NCBI GenBank assembly: GCA_037200445.1
Contig: JBBCGH010000001.1
Span: 1,860,001 to 1,924,000 of the forward strand
Origin: Alphaproteobacteria bacterium
GTDB lineage: Bacteria > Pseudomonadota > Alphaproteobacteria > Rhizobiales > Xanthobacteraceae
Direction of reading: 5' to 3'
Length of the DNA: 64,000 nt
In this document: positions 53,321 through 62,740 of the stretch, piece after piece
Layout of the letters: every line of letters starts with the position of its first letter
Position numbering within the stretch: the stretch's first letter is position 1
The notes under the pieces: model-generated
Seen by the model: the letters and a program-made list of their open reading frames with translations, nothing else
The model's database searches: none
Told to the model about the DNA's origin: nothing
Program-made: the position numbers and the translations under genes

Positions 53321-53500
53321 ACTGAAGCGTGCGGGGCGTTGTGGTGCAACCGCCAGGACCTGGGTCATGGCGCCGAGCGAGGCAGGAAGGGCCAACTGGA
53401 AGTATCCAGTTAACCGTAGCTCTTGGACGAATGGTCTCGTTAGGACCAGGTAAGCCTTATCTCCTTAGTCCAATACCACGGGACTATCGGGGGCGTCGTC
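53321..53500. other. Leader of the GGDEF-EAL gene
   Basis: 180 bases between the ribBX remnant and the MHYT-GGDEF-EAL start. No riboflavin sequence and no reading frame of note. It should hold the promoter of the diguanylate cyclase gene. Confidence 0.4.
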
Positions 53501-55537
53501 ATGTTTCGCGTATTGTCGTGCCTGACCTTCGAACACGACCTGCGTCTGGTCGGGCTCGCCGGCATTGTCTGCTTTCTCGCAAGCCTGGCGGCGATCAATC
53601 TGTTTCATCGCGCGGTGGCAACGAAAGGCCGCGCGCGCGCCGTTTGGTTGGGGACCGCCGGTGCTGCGAGCGGCTGCGGGATTTGGGCGACGCATTTCAT
53701 CGCCATGCTTGCCTATGATCCGGGCCTCGGGGTGAACTACAACATCACTCTCACCGTCCTGTCCCTCCTTCTGGCCGCAGGCCTGACCGCAAGCGGCCTG
53801 TCCGTCGCCGCCTGCAATCGGAACCCTTGGGCAACTTGCGCCGGCGGGGCTCTGGTCGGCGGTGGCGTCGCCTGCATGCACTATCTCGGTATGTCGGCGC
53901 TGGAAATGCCGGGCCACATTGCATGGTCCTGGGATCTCGTGGCGGTCTCGGTTCTCATCGGCATGGTGCTCGGCGCCGCAAGCCTGTGGGTTGCGATCCA
54001 CCGCGGCGGCACGTCCGGCATGTTGACCGCCGGCGTATTGCTCACGCTCGCCATCGTTTCGCATCACTTCACCGCCATGGGCGCGGTCGAAATCGTGCCC
54101 GATCCGGCGCGCGTCATCGATGCGTTGTCGTTGTCGCCTGGATGGATGGCGATCGGAATTGCCAGCGCCGCGGTCGCCGTTCTTGCAATGAGCCTTGCCG
54201 GCGCCTTCGTGGACAAGCGCACGGCCGAGCGTATCGCGCACATGGCCCATCACGACCCGCTGACAGGCCTGCCCAACCGGGCGGCTTTTACGGCTCAATT
54301 TGCCACGGTGCTGGAACGCTCTGCCGCCGCGCGATCCGGGTTTGCGATCCTGTGCATCGACCTGGACCGGTTCAAGGAAATCAACGATCTGTTTGGCCAC
54401 TCCGCGGGCGATCTCGTGCTGCGCCAGGTCGCGGACCGGCTTTTGACCGCCGTAGAAGGCCAGTTCGTTGCGCGTCTCGGCGGCGACGAGTTCACGATTA
54501 TCGTGCAGGGCGACGACGGGCAGGCGGAGGGAGGTTCAGTCGCCGAGCGCATTCTGTCCGCCGTGTTTGAAAACATGGAGGTCGACGGCCATCGCATCAC
54601 CGTCGGTGTAAGCGTCGGCGTCGCAGTCTATCCGCACGACGGCGCGGATGCCGCCACGTTGCTCAGCAACGCGGACGCGGCGCTCTACCGGGCGAAGGCG
54701 GAGGGACGCGGCACGATCCGGTTCTTTGCCGCCGAGATGGATCAGCAGCTTCGCAAGAAGCGCAGCCTGCAACATGATCTGCGCTCCGCGCTGGAGCGAA
54801 ACGAATTCCGCCTGTTTTATCAGCCGCAGGCGACGACCGGAGGCGAGATCATCGGCTTCGAAGCGCTGGCGCGCTGGTATCACCCGAAACGCGGTGTGGT
54901 GCCGCCGGCCGAATTCATTCCGATTGCGGAAGAGAGCAGCCTGATCATGTCGATCGGCGAGTGGGTGTTACGCGACGCCTGCGCCGAGGCCGCATCATGG
55001 CCCCGCCCGTTGCAGATCGCGGTCAACCTTTCACCGGCTCAATTCAAGCAGGGCGATTTGCCCAATTTGGTGCACTCGATCCTGCTGCAGACCGGCCTGT
55101 CGCCATCGCGGCTCGAACTGGAGATCACCGAAGGTGTCCTGATCGGCGATTTCAACCGCGCCGTCTCGATTCTGCGCAGGCTCAAGAGCCTCGGCGTGCG
55201 CATCGCGATGGATGACTTCGGCACGGGGTACTCGTCGCTGTCCTATCTGCAATCCTTTCCGTTCGACAAGATCAAGATCGACCGCTCGTTCATCGCCAAC
55301 CTCCACCTGAACCATCAGTCTGCTGCGATCGTGCGCGCCATGATCGGGCTTGCGCGCGGCCTCGAGGTGCCGGTCGTCGCCGAGGGCGTGGAGACGAGCG
55401 AACAGCTCGATTTCCTGGCCAAGGAGTCCTGCAGCGAAATTCAGGGATATCTGATCGGGAGGCCGTCTCCCATCACGGCGTTCTCCGAGATGGTCGGGCG
55501 AACCGAAACAGGCGAGACCGTTCGCGCGGTGGCGTGA
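53501..55537 (+). CDS. MHYT-GGDEF-EAL cyclic-di-GMP enzyme
   Basis: 678 residues. The N-terminal MHYT sensor (about 10-225) has three membrane His motifs, 'GIWATHFIAMLAYD', 'GVACMHYLGMSALEM' and 'IVSHHFTAMGAVEIV', thought to bind a metal for sensing a diatomic gas. The GGDEF domain has an intact 'ARLGGDEFTIIV' and the HHDPLTGLPNR start. The EAL domain has 'GFEALARWYHPKRG', 'ELEITEGVL', 'AMDDFGTGYSSLSYL' and 'VVAEGVETSEQLDFL', all catalytic pieces present. It may synthesise and degrade c-di-GMP. It is bracketed by ribBX sequences and may have entered as a cassette. Confidence 0.95.
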   Translation: MFRVLSCLTFEHDLRLVGLAGIVCFLASLAAINLFHRAVATKGRARAVWLGTAGAASGCGIWATHFIAMLAYDPGLGVNYNITLTVLSLLLAAGLTASGLSVAACNRNPWATCAGGALVGGGVACMHYLGMSALEMPGHIAWSWDLVAVSVLIGMVLGAASLWVAIHRGGTSGMLTAGVLLTLAIVSHHFTAMGAVEIVPDPARVIDALSLSPGWMAIGIASAAVAVLAMSLAGAFVDKRTAERIAHMAHHDPLTGLPNRAAFTAQFATVLERSAAARSGFAILCIDLDRFKEINDLFGHSAGDLVLRQVADRLLTAVEGQFVARLGGDEFTIIVQGDDGQAEGGSVAERILSAVFENMEVDGHRITVGVSVGVAVYPHDGADAATLLSNADAALYRAKAEGRGTIRFFAAEMDQQLRKKRSLQHDLRSALERNEFRLFYQPQATTGGEIIGFEALARWYHPKRGVVPPAEFIPIAEESSLIMSIGEWVLRDACAEAASWPRPLQIAVNLSPAQFKQGDLPNLVHSILLQTGLSPSRLELEITEGVLIGDFNRAVSILRRLKSLGVRIAMDDFGTGYSSLSYLQSFPFDKIKIDRSFIANLHLNHQSAAIVRAMIGLARGLEVPVVAEGVETSEQLDFLAKESCSEIQGYLIGRPSPITAFSEMVGRTETGETVRAVA

Positions 55538-55546
55538 TTCGAACGC

Positions 55547-56635
55547 CTACCCTTCCAGCCCCTCCGTCTGCGTAATCTCGATTCCGAAGCCGCCGAGCCC
55601 GACGTAAGTGTGCTGGCCGGTCGAGAGCAGGCGGATCGAGCGTACGCCGAGGTCGCGCAGGATCTGCGCGCCGAGGCCGATCTCGCGCCACTGACGGGTG
55701 CGGGCAGCCTCCGCGGCGCTCTCCTCCTGCGGCAGCGCCTGCACCGGCACGCCGGCGGTGCCGTCGCGCAGCACCACGATGACGCCGCGGCCGATCTGCT
55801 TGAAGCGCGCAAGTGCTGCGTTCACGCCTTTCCCGCCGCCGAAAACGTCGGTGATGATGTTTGCGCGGTGCAGCCGGGTCGGCACATCGGCGCCGTCGCC
55901 GATGCGCCCGTGCACCAGCGCCATGTGGTGCACTTTGTCGAACGGCGTCACGTAGGCATAGCCCTTGAGCGTGCCGATCGAAGTCTCGACCGTAAACTCG
56001 CCGACGCGTTCGACCAGCTTCTCGCGCGCCTGCCGGTAGGCGATCAGCTCGTCGACCGAGATTTGGCGGAGCTTGTGCTTCTGCGCGAAGGCCTTGATCT
56101 GCGGCCCGCGCATCACGGTGCCGTCGTCGTTGGTCAGCTCGCAGATGACGCCGACCGGCTCCAGATTGGCCAAGCGACACAGATCGACCGCGGCTTCCGT
56201 GTGCCCGGAACGCATCAGCACGCCGCCATCCTTGGCGATCAGCGGAAACACATGGCCGGGGCGCACGAAGTCGGCGGCGCCCGCATTGTTGTTGGCGAGA
56301 TTGCGCACGGTCGCGGTGCGGTCGTCGGCCGAGATGCCGGTGGTGGTGCCGTGCCTGTAGTCGACCGAGACCGTGAACGCGGTGCCGTGCGGCGCATCGT
56401 TGTCCGCCACCATCGGCGAGAGGCGCAGCCGGTGCGCAAGCTCGCTCGTCACCGGCGCGCAGACGATGCCGGCGGTGTTGCGGATGATGAAGGCCATCTT
56501 CTCCGGCGTCGCATGCGCCGCGGCCATCACGAGGTCGCCCTCGTTCTCGCGATCGTCGTCGTCGGTGACGACGACGATCTCGCCGCGCGCGAAGGCCTCG
56601 ACGGCTGCGGTGACGCGGACTTGCGTGTCGGTCAT
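55547..56635 (-). CDS. ribB: 3,4-dihydroxy-2-butanone-4-phosphate synthase with degenerate GTP cyclohydrolase II-like domain (RibBX)
   Basis: 362 residues from the ATG at 56635, overlapping aroC by 4 bases (ATGA). The RibB half (about 1-200) is intact: '[20 protein letters not shown]', '[20 protein letters not shown]' and '[15 protein letters not shown]'. The GTP cyclohydrolase II half lacks the zinc cysteines: the place of the CxxxxxxxxxxCxC motif reads '[18 protein letters not shown]'. It therefore matches the RibBX variant of Proteobacteria, in which only the RibB reaction is expected. Riboflavin biosynthesis. No FMN riboswitch is seen because aroC lies directly upstream. Confidence 0.93.
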   Translation of the reverse strand: MTDTQVRVTAAVEAFARGEIVVVTDDDDRENEGDLVMAAAHATPEKMAFIIRNTAGIVCAPVTSELAHRLRLSPMVADNDAPHGTAFTVSVDYRHGTTTGISADDRTATVRNLANNNAGAADFVRPGHVFPLIAKDGGVLMRSGHTEAAVDLCRLANLEPVGVICELTNDDGTVMRGPQIKAFAQKHKLRQISVDELIAYRQAREKLVERVGEFTVETSIGTLKGYAYVTPFDKVHHMALVHGRIGDGADVPTRLHRANIITDVFGGGKGVNAALARFKQIGRGVIVVLRDGTAGVPVQALPQEESAAEAARTRQWREIGLGAQILRDLGVRSIRLLSTGQHTYVGLGGFGIEITQTEGLEG

Positions 56636-57747
56636 GGCTTCTCGAATGGCCAGGCCGGCCCGTCGCCGACCTGCGCCCTGTGACGCAGATAGTGGTCGGC
56701 GATGACGCACGCCATCATGGCTTCACCGATCGGCACGGCGCGGATGCCGACGCAGGGGTCGTGGCGGCCCTTGGTGACGATCTCGGTCTCGTTGCCGTAG
56801 CGGTCCACGGTCTTGCGCGGGTTGAGGATCGAGGAGGTCGGCTTCACGGCGAAGCGCGCCACGACGGCTTGGCCGGTCGAGATGCCGCCGAGGATGCCGC
56901 CGGCGTGATTCGACAGGAAGCGCGGACGCCCGTCATTGCCCATGCGCATCTCGTCGCCGTTCTCCTCGCCGGACATTGCAGCGGTGGCGAAACCATCGCC
57001 GATTTCCACGCCCTTGACGGCGTTGATGCTCATCAGCGCGCCCGCCAAATCCGCATCGAGCTTGCCGTAAACCGGCGCGCCGAGACCCGCCGGGATGTTC
57101 TCGGCCACCACCTCGATCACGGCGCCGACCGACGAGCCCTGCTTGCGTACGCCGTCGAGGAATTGCTCAAAGGCCGTGACGCTGCCGGCGTCCGGGCTGA
57201 AGAAGGGATTGTTCTCGACCTCCTTCCAGGCCCAGCGGGTGCGGTCGACCTTGTGCGGCCCGATCTGGATCAGCGCGCCGCGCACCACCATGCCGGGCAC
57301 GATCTTGCGGGCAATCGCGCCGGCCGCGACGCGGGCCGCCGTTTCGCGCGCCGATTGCCGGCCGCCGCCGCGATAGTCGCGCAGGCCGTACTTGGCGTCA
57401 TAGGTGTAGTCGGCGTGGCCCGGCCGGTAAGTGTCCTTGATCTCTGAATAATCCTTCGAGCGCTGGTCGACGTTCTCGATCAGCAGCGCGATCGGCGTGC
57501 CGGTGGTCACCTCGCGCCCCGATTCGTCCGGGAGGGTGCCGGAGAGGATCTTCACCTTATCCGGCTCGCGCCGCTGTGTGGTGAAACGCGACTGGCCGGG
57601 CCGGCGCTTATCCAGATAGGGCTGGATGTCCGCGGCGGTCAGCGGAATGCGCGGCGGGCAGCCGTCCACCACGCAGCCAAGCGCGACACCATGGCTCTCG
57701 CCGAAGGTGGTGACGCGAAACAGGTGGCCGAAGGTGTTGTGGGACAT
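56632..57747 (-). CDS. aroC: Chorismate synthase
   Basis: 371 residues from the ATG at 57747. Catalyses EPSP to chorismate with reduced FMN, so it depends on the flavin that the next gene helps make. Conserved pieces: '[20 protein letters not shown]' start region, '[20 protein letters not shown]', '[20 protein letters not shown]' and '[20 protein letters not shown]'. The ATGA overlap with ribBX means translational coupling, a sensible pairing of FMN supply and use. Its upstream region holds the divergent NRPS promoter. Confidence 0.95.
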   Translation of the reverse strand: MSHNTFGHLFRVTTFGESHGVALGCVVDGCPPRIPLTAADIQPYLDKRRPGQSRFTTQRREPDKVKILSGTLPDESGREVTTGTPIALLIENVDQRSKDYSEIKDTYRPGHADYTYDAKYGLRDYRGGGRQSARETAARVAAGAIARKIVPGMVVRGALIQIGPHKVDRTRWAWKEVENNPFFSPDAGSVTAFEQFLDGVRKQGSSVGAVIEVVAENIPAGLGAPVYGKLDADLAGALMSINAVKGVEIGDGFATAAMSGEENGDEMRMGNDGRPRFLSNHAGGILGGISTGQAVVARFAVKPTSSILNPRKTVDRYGNETEIVTKGRHDPCVGIRAVPIGEAMMACVIADHYLRHRAQVGDGPAWPFEKP

Positions 57748-58104
57748 TGCGTTTCGCCCGTGCGGCGTCGTGGTAGCCCGCGTCACCATGAGGGTCAAAC
57801 AGTGATGCGCAAAGGAAGGATTCGCGGCTTAGCGCCTCCTCCTTAGCCATGCCGCAGGTGCGGCATTCTGGCTTGGGCATCCGGCAAACTACGCAGGCCC
57901 GATGGCGCTGTCTGAATACACATTCATGAAAACCTGAACGGCCGTTAAGCCACGGATATTATTGTTATATTTTGGACAGGTTCGCACAGGTTCATCGCAG
58001 GTTCATCGCCAAAACCCTACTTGTAGACCCGAGAAAACGGGGGCCTGACGCAGCGTGATTCTGCTGCTCAATCCCCCCTTTCCAAAACAGAAAAAAGCGT
58101 GCCG
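57748..58104. other. Divergent promoter region between aroC and the NRPS operon
   Basis: 357 bases. It is AT-rich from about 57905 to 57985 (for example 'TATTATTGTTATATTTTGG'), a likely core promoter. Two or three direct copies of CAGGTTC (57978-58004) follow, the last pair forming GTTC-N7-GTTC. No hairpin terminator is seen. Confidence 0.5.
57990..58004. promoter_or_regulatory. GTTC-N7-GTTC box (LexA-like) before the NRPS operon
   Basis: GTTCATCGCAGGTTC matches the alphaproteobacterial LexA box GTTC-N7-GTTC exactly. A third GTTC lies 10 bases earlier (57980). The spot is 100 bases upstream of the NRPS start, just after the AT-rich core. It could instead be an unrelated direct repeat; a single match of this 8-base pattern is not rare in a 64-kb window. 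Confidence 0.35.
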
Positions 58105-61100
58105 ATGGACCAGCCTTCCGACATCCGCAATTTGAGTGCGCACCGTCCGGTGAGTGCGCCTGTCGTCGAGCTACGCTCGGGAGCGCAACTGCGGCCCGAT
58201 CTGCGCGACGTGATCGAACCCGTCCGGCGCCGCTTCGGCCGTCCACAGCAGGTCATCCGTGAGCACACCAACAATGCGGTGCGCTGGAAGGCGGGCGAGC
58301 GGCTCAATCACGTGCTCGAAGAAGCTTGCATCCGCTTCTCGGAGAACGACGCGGTCGTCACCGAGGCGGGGACGCTCAGCTATCGCGAACTCGACTGCCG
58401 CGCCAACCAGGTCGCGCGCTACCTGATCGAGCAGGGCGTTGAGCCGGGCGACCGCGTCGGGCTCCTGTTCGAGAAATGCGCCGAGACCTACATCGCGATG
58501 CTCGCGGTGATGAAGGTGAACGCCGCCTACGTGCCGCTCGATGCCGCGTTTCCGCTCGAGCGCCTGCGCTTCATCATGGGCGACGCCGAGATCAAGACGA
58601 TCGTCTCGATGGCGAGCTTCGCCGAGCGGCTCGCGCCGCTCGAGGTGAAGAAGCTGTTCCTCGACACCGCCAGGCGCGCGATCGGCAAAAAGGACGCAAG
58701 CCGCCTCACCGGCGTGCCGCGCAGCCACGATCCGATCTGCTACATCATCTACACCTCGGGCACGACCGGAAATCCGAAGGGCGTTGCCATCGCGCACCCC
58801 AGCATCTGCAACTTCGTGCGCGTCGCGGCCGAGCTTTACGGCTACCAACCAAGCGACCGCATCTATCAGGGCATGACCATCGCCTTCGACTTCTCGGTCG
58901 AGGAGATCTGGGTGCCGCTGGTTGCGGGTGCGACGCTCGTTCCCGCGCGGCCGGGGCTCGCACTGATCGGCGACGAACTCGCGGATTTCCTGCGCGATCG
59001 TGACGTCACCGTGATGGCCTGCTGCCCGACCTTGCTCGCAACCATCGAGCAGGACCTTCCGAAGCTGCGCCTCCTGCTCGTCGGCGGCGAAGCCTGCCCG
59101 CAGAACCTCGTCGCGCGCTGGTACCGCCCGGGGCGCCGCATTCTCAATTCCTACGGCCCGACCGAGGCGACCGTCACCGCAACGCTCACCGAACTGCGGC
59201 CCGACAAGCCGGTCACCATCGGCGTTCCGCTCTCGACCTACACGATCGTCATCCTCGATCCGAACGAGGACAAGACGGTGGAGACCGGCGAACTCGGCGA
59301 GATCGGCATCGCGGGCGTCGGCCTTGCGCTCGGCTACATGAATCGCGACGAGCTCACGATGAAGAAGTTCATCCGCGATTTCCTCAATATCCAGAATAAC
59401 CCGTCCGGCCGCATCTACCGCACCGGCGACCTCGGCCGCATCGACGAGAACGGCGAGATCGAATACCGCGGCCGCATCGACACGCAGGTGAAGATCCGCG
59501 GCTATCGCATCGAGCTCAACGAAATCGAGGCGGTGCTGCTCGACCTGCCGCAGATCGCGCAAGCGGCTGTCACGACGTTCGAGCCGGAAGAAGGCGTCAT
59601 CGAGATCGTCGCCTACTACGCCTTCAAGCACGGCGCGGAGCTGCCGCGCGACGAGATTTCGCAGGCGCTGCGCGGAAAGCTTCCGCCCTACATGGTCCCG
59701 GCGTTCCTCGAAGAGCTGCCGTCGATCCCGATGACGCTCTCGAACAAGGCCGACCACAAGCGCCTGCCGAAACCGCAGCTTGCGCGCTTTTCCGCGGCGA
59801 CCTCCGGTTACGTGGCGCCGAAGACCGAGAACGAGCGCATCCTGCATACGGCGCTCTGCGAGGTGCTGCGCGTCGATCGCGTTTCGGCCGAACACCACTT
59901 CTTCGACGAACTCGGCGCGAACTCGCTCTTGATGGCGCGGGTCTGCGCGACCATCCGCAAGAATCCGCGCATGGCCAACGTGTCGATGCGCGACATCTAC
60001 ACCAATCCGACGATCGCGCGGCTTGCCGATCACCTCGACAAGGTGATCGACGGCTTCGTGGCGGTGAAGCCCGAGCCGTTCCACGTCCCGTCGAATCTCG
60101 CATATTGGACCTGCGGCGCGCTGCAGGCCGCCTTCTATGCTGCCTACGCGCTGTTCGGCTTGTGGGTTCTCGATGTCGGCTACGAGTGGACCGTTGCGGC
60201 TTCGAGCGTGCTCGAGAATTATGTCCGTGGCGTCCTGTTCGCCGCCGGCTCGTTCGTCGCGCTGACCGGCATTTCGATCGTCGCGAAGTGGCTGCTGATC
60301 GGGACGTTCGAGGAAGGCACGATCCCGATCTGGAGCCCCGCCTATTTCCGCTTCTGGGTCGTGAAGACCATGATGCGCACGTCTCCGGTAATGGCCTTCA
60401 CCGGGACGCCGATCTACAACGCCTATCTGCGCCTGATGGGCGCGAAGATCGGCAAGGGCGTGGTGCTGAGCTGCCGCTATGGGCCGGTGGCCGCCGACAT
60501 GGTCACGATTGGCGACAATACGATCCTGCGCAAGGACACGATCGCTCTCGGCTATCGCGCGCAGTCGAACTTCATCCACATCGGCCCGGTCGAGATTGGC
60601 TCAGGTGCCTTCGTCGGCGAGGCGAGCGTCCTCGACATCAACACCACGATGGGCGACGACGCGCAGCTTGGCCACGCCTCATCGCTGCAAAGCGGCCAGC
60701 ATGTGCCGGACGGCAAGCACTATCATGGCTCGCCCGCGGTCGAGACCACGTCCGACTACTGCCCGATCGAGAGCCGCGAGATCGGCGCGCTGCGCAGCGC
60801 GTTCTACACTGCGCTCGAGCTCGCCGCGCTGTTCCTGGTCGCGGTGCCGCTGCCGATCGTCGCGTATCAACTCTGGGATCAGTACGCGGCCGCGGCCGGC
60901 ATCGGCCTTGGCGTCTCGGCGCTGTCGCTGCTCGGTCTCTCGGCGGTCGCGTTCTTCGGCTCGATCATCCTCGGCGTTGCGGCGGTCTACGTGATCCCGC
61001 GGCTTTGCATGATGTTCCTCACGCCCGGCGTCACTTATCCGGCGTTCGGCTTCCACTACCTGATGCAGAACATCATCCTGCGCGTGTCCAATTCGGAATT

Positions 61101-62256
61101 CTTCTGCGTGCTGTTCGGCGACTCGACGTTCATCACGACCTGGATGAGCAAGGTCGGCTGGAACTTGAACAAGGTCGAGCAGACCGGCTCGAACATGGGC
61201 ACCAACCAGCGCCACGACAATCCGTTCCTGTGCAACATCGGCTCGGGTACGATGGTCTCCGACGGCCTGTCGATGATCAACACGCACATGTCGGCGACCT
61301 CTTTCCAGCTCGCCGAGGCCAAGATCGGCGAGAACAATTATCTCGGCAACGACATCTTCTACCCGCCGAACGGCAAGACCGGCGCGAACGTCCTGCTTGG
61401 CACCAAGGTGATGATCCCGATCGAGGGGGAGGTGCGCGAGAACGTCGGACTGCTCGGCTCGCCCGCCTTCGAGATCCCGCGCATGGTGGACCGCGACCGC
61501 GACATGAACGCCTCGTTCGACGAGGCGACGCGCCGCGCCCGTCTCGCCCAGAAGAACCGCTACAACGCCGTGACTGCGGTCATTTTCCTCGCCGCCCGCT
61601 GGATGTCCTTCTTCGCCGCGCTGGTGTTGTGGACCGCCGCGCTCGCCTCCTACGATCGCTTCGGCGTGTTCGCGCTGTTCGCCGCGACCGTTGCGATGGC
61701 GGGCGGGACGATCGTGCTCTTCGTCCTGCTCGAGCGCGCAAGCCTCGCGTTCGGGCGGCTCGAGCCGAAGCTTGCCTCGATCTACGACCCGTACTTCTGG
61801 TTCCACGAGCGGCACTGGAAGCTGTCGGAATCGCAGGTCGCGCGCATGTTCCCCGGCACGCCGTTCCGCTCCTGGATCTATCGTGCGATGGGCATGACGG
61901 TCGGCGCCAAGGTGTTCGACTGCTCGCGTTCCGTCACCGAGCGCACGCTCACGCACGTCGGCGATTACGCCAACCTCAACGAAGGCTGCGTGTTGCAGGC
62001 GCACTCGCTGGAGGAGGGCGTATTCAAGTCGGATCACATCCGCCTTGGCAAGGGCTGCTCGATCGGGCCCGGCGCGTTCGTGCACTACGGCGTCACGATG
62101 AGCGACCATGTGGTGCTCGATGCCGACAGCTTCCTGATGAAGGGCGAAGTGCTCGACTCCCACACCGGCTGGCGCGGCAATCCGGCGAAGCTCACGCGCC
62201 GCTTCGCAGCAGACTCCGCGGACGCGTGCGAGGAGTACCGCATCGCGGCGGAGTAG
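58105..62256 (+). CDS. Pls/PosA-type single-module NRPS with membrane and beta-helix acyltransferase domains
   Basis: 1383 residues from the ATG at 58105 (a GTG at 58099 is the alternative). Adenylation domain (about 65-560): A3 'YTSGTTGNPKGVA', A5 'NSYGPTEATVT', A7 'RTGDLGRIDENGEIEYRGR', A8 'VKIRGYRIELNEIE'. The carrier domain has the phosphopantetheine Ser607 in 'FFDELGANSLLMARV'. Then come transmembrane helices (about 665-760, 875-960, 1150-1215) alternating with left-handed beta-helix (hexapeptide) stretches such as 'GKGVVLSCRYGPVAADMVTI' and 'HIRLGKGCSIGPGAFVHYG'. No condensation or thioesterase domain is present. This is the layout of Pls/PosA enzymes that make linear cationic isopeptides. 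Confidence 0.9.
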   Translation: MDQPSDIRNLSAHRPVSAPVVELRSGAQLRPDLRDVIEPVRRRFGRPQQVIREHTNNAVRWKAGERLNHVLEEACIRFSENDAVVTEAGTLSYRELDCRANQVARYLIEQGVEPGDRVGLLFEKCAETYIAMLAVMKVNAAYVPLDAAFPLERLRFIMGDAEIKTIVSMASFAERLAPLEVKKLFLDTARRAIGKKDASRLTGVPRSHDPICYIIYTSGTTGNPKGVAIAHPSICNFVRVAAELYGYQPSDRIYQGMTIAFDFSVEEIWVPLVAGATLVPARPGLALIGDELADFLRDRDVTVMACCPTLLATIEQDLPKLRLLLVGGEACPQNLVARWYRPGRRILNSYGPTEATVTATLTELRPDKPVTIGVPLSTYTIVILDPNEDKTVETGELGEIGIAGVGLALGYMNRDELTMKKFIRDFLNIQNNPSGRIYRTGDLGRIDENGEIEYRGRIDTQVKIRGYRIELNEIEAVLLDLPQIAQAAVTTFEPEEGVIEIVAYYAFKHGAELPRDEISQALRGKLPPYMVPAFLEELPSIPMTLSNKADHKRLPKPQLARFSAATSGYVAPKTENERILHTALCEVLRVDRVSAEHHFFDELGANSLLMARVCATIRKNPRMANVSMRDIYTNPTIARLADHLDKVIDGFVAVKPEPFHVPSNLAYWTCGALQAAFYAAYALFGLWVLDVGYEWTVAASSVLENYVRGVLFAAGSFVALTGISIVAKWLLIGTFEEGTIPIWSPAYFRFWVVKTMMRTSPVMAFTGTPIYNAYLRLMGAKIGKGVVLSCRYGPVAADMVTIGDNTILRKDTIALGYRAQSNFIHIGPVEIGSGAFVGEASVLDINTTMGDDAQLGHASSLQSGQHVPDGKHYHGSPAVETTSDYCPIESREIGALRSAFYTALELAALFLVAVPLPIVAYQLWDQYAAAAGIGLGVSALSLLGLSAVAFFGSIILGVAAVYVIPRLCMMFLTPGVTYPAFGFHYLMQNIILRVSNSEFFCVLFGDSTFITTWMSKVGWNLNKVEQTGSNMGTNQRHDNPFLCNIGSGTMVSDGLSMINTHMSATSFQLAEAKIGENNYLGNDIFYPPNGKTGANVLLGTKVMIPIEGEVRENVGLLGSPAFEIPRMVDRDRDMNASFDEATRRARLAQKNRYNAVTAVIFLAARWMSFFAALVLWTAALASYDRFGVFALFAATVAMAGGTIVLFVLLERASLAFGRLEPKLASIYDPYFWFHERHWKLSESQVARMFPGTPFRSWIYRAMGMTVGAKVFDCSRSVTERTLTHVGDYANLNEGCVLQAHSLEEGVFKSDHIRLGKGCSIGPGAFVHYGVTMSDHVVLDADSFLMKGEVLDSHTGWRGNPAKLTRRFAADSADACEEYRIAAE

Positions 62257-62287
62257 GGCGCGCCCCACGCCGCGCGCGGCGTCTCGG

Positions 62288-62740
62288 ATGTCAGAGAAGG
62301 TCAGACTTGAGGACGTGACCGTGCGCAACTGGCGCGCAGTCGCGCGCCTCAAGCTTGCGCCCGACCAGCAAGGTCTTGTCGCCAGCAATCTCTACTCGAT
62401 CGCGCAGTCGAAATTCGATCCGAATGCGCATCCGCGCGCGGTCTATGCCGGCGACAAACCGGTCGGTTTCCTGATGTACGATGTGCGGGAGACCAAGGAC
62501 CAAACGCGCGAGGCTTCGATCTACCGCTTCATGATCGACCGCAATCATCAGGGAAAAGGTTACGGGCGCGCGGCGCTCACCCAGGCGCTTGCGGAGATCA
62601 GAGCCGTTCCCGGCATCAGGAAAATCTCGATCGGCTACATGCCGGAGAACCCGGTCGCAAAGCCGTTCTACGCCAGCTTTGGATTTGTCGAGGCCGGCAA
62701 GGACGACGACGGCGAGATCATCGCGGAATTGACCCTGTGA
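62288..62740 (+). CDS. GNAT acetyltransferase, polyamine type (BltD/PaiA-like)
   Basis: 150 residues from the ATG at 62288, 31 bases after the NRPS stop. The pattern 'VRNWRAVARLKLAPDQQGLV' and 'NLYSIAQSKFDPNAHPRA' with 'VGFLMYDVRETKDQTREAS' is that of spermidine/diamine acetylases such as BltD. The acetyl-CoA motif is 'RNHQGKGYGRAALTQAL'. It would acetylate a primary amine. Its stop overlaps the PPTase start by 4 bases (GTGA). In this operon it may modify or detoxify a basic product. Confidence 0.88.
   Translation: MSEKVRLEDVTVRNWRAVARLKLAPDQQGLVASNLYSIAQSKFDPNAHPRAVYAGDKPVGFLMYDVRETKDQTREASIYRFMIDRNHQGKGYGRAALTQALAEIRAVPGIRKISIGYMPENPVAKPFYASFGFVEAGKDDDGEIIAELTL

Noticed and set aside
55530-55560. 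GGCGTGATTCGAACGCC looking like a tRNA T-arm
   Set aside because: It is the junction between the GGDEF-EAL stop and ribBX; no cloverleaf surrounds it.
58171-60579. 802-codon open frame on the minus strand inside the NRPS gene
   Set aside because: High-GC antisense frame; composition is Arg/Asp/Val-biased and no motif is seen, while the NRPS strand shows all motifs.
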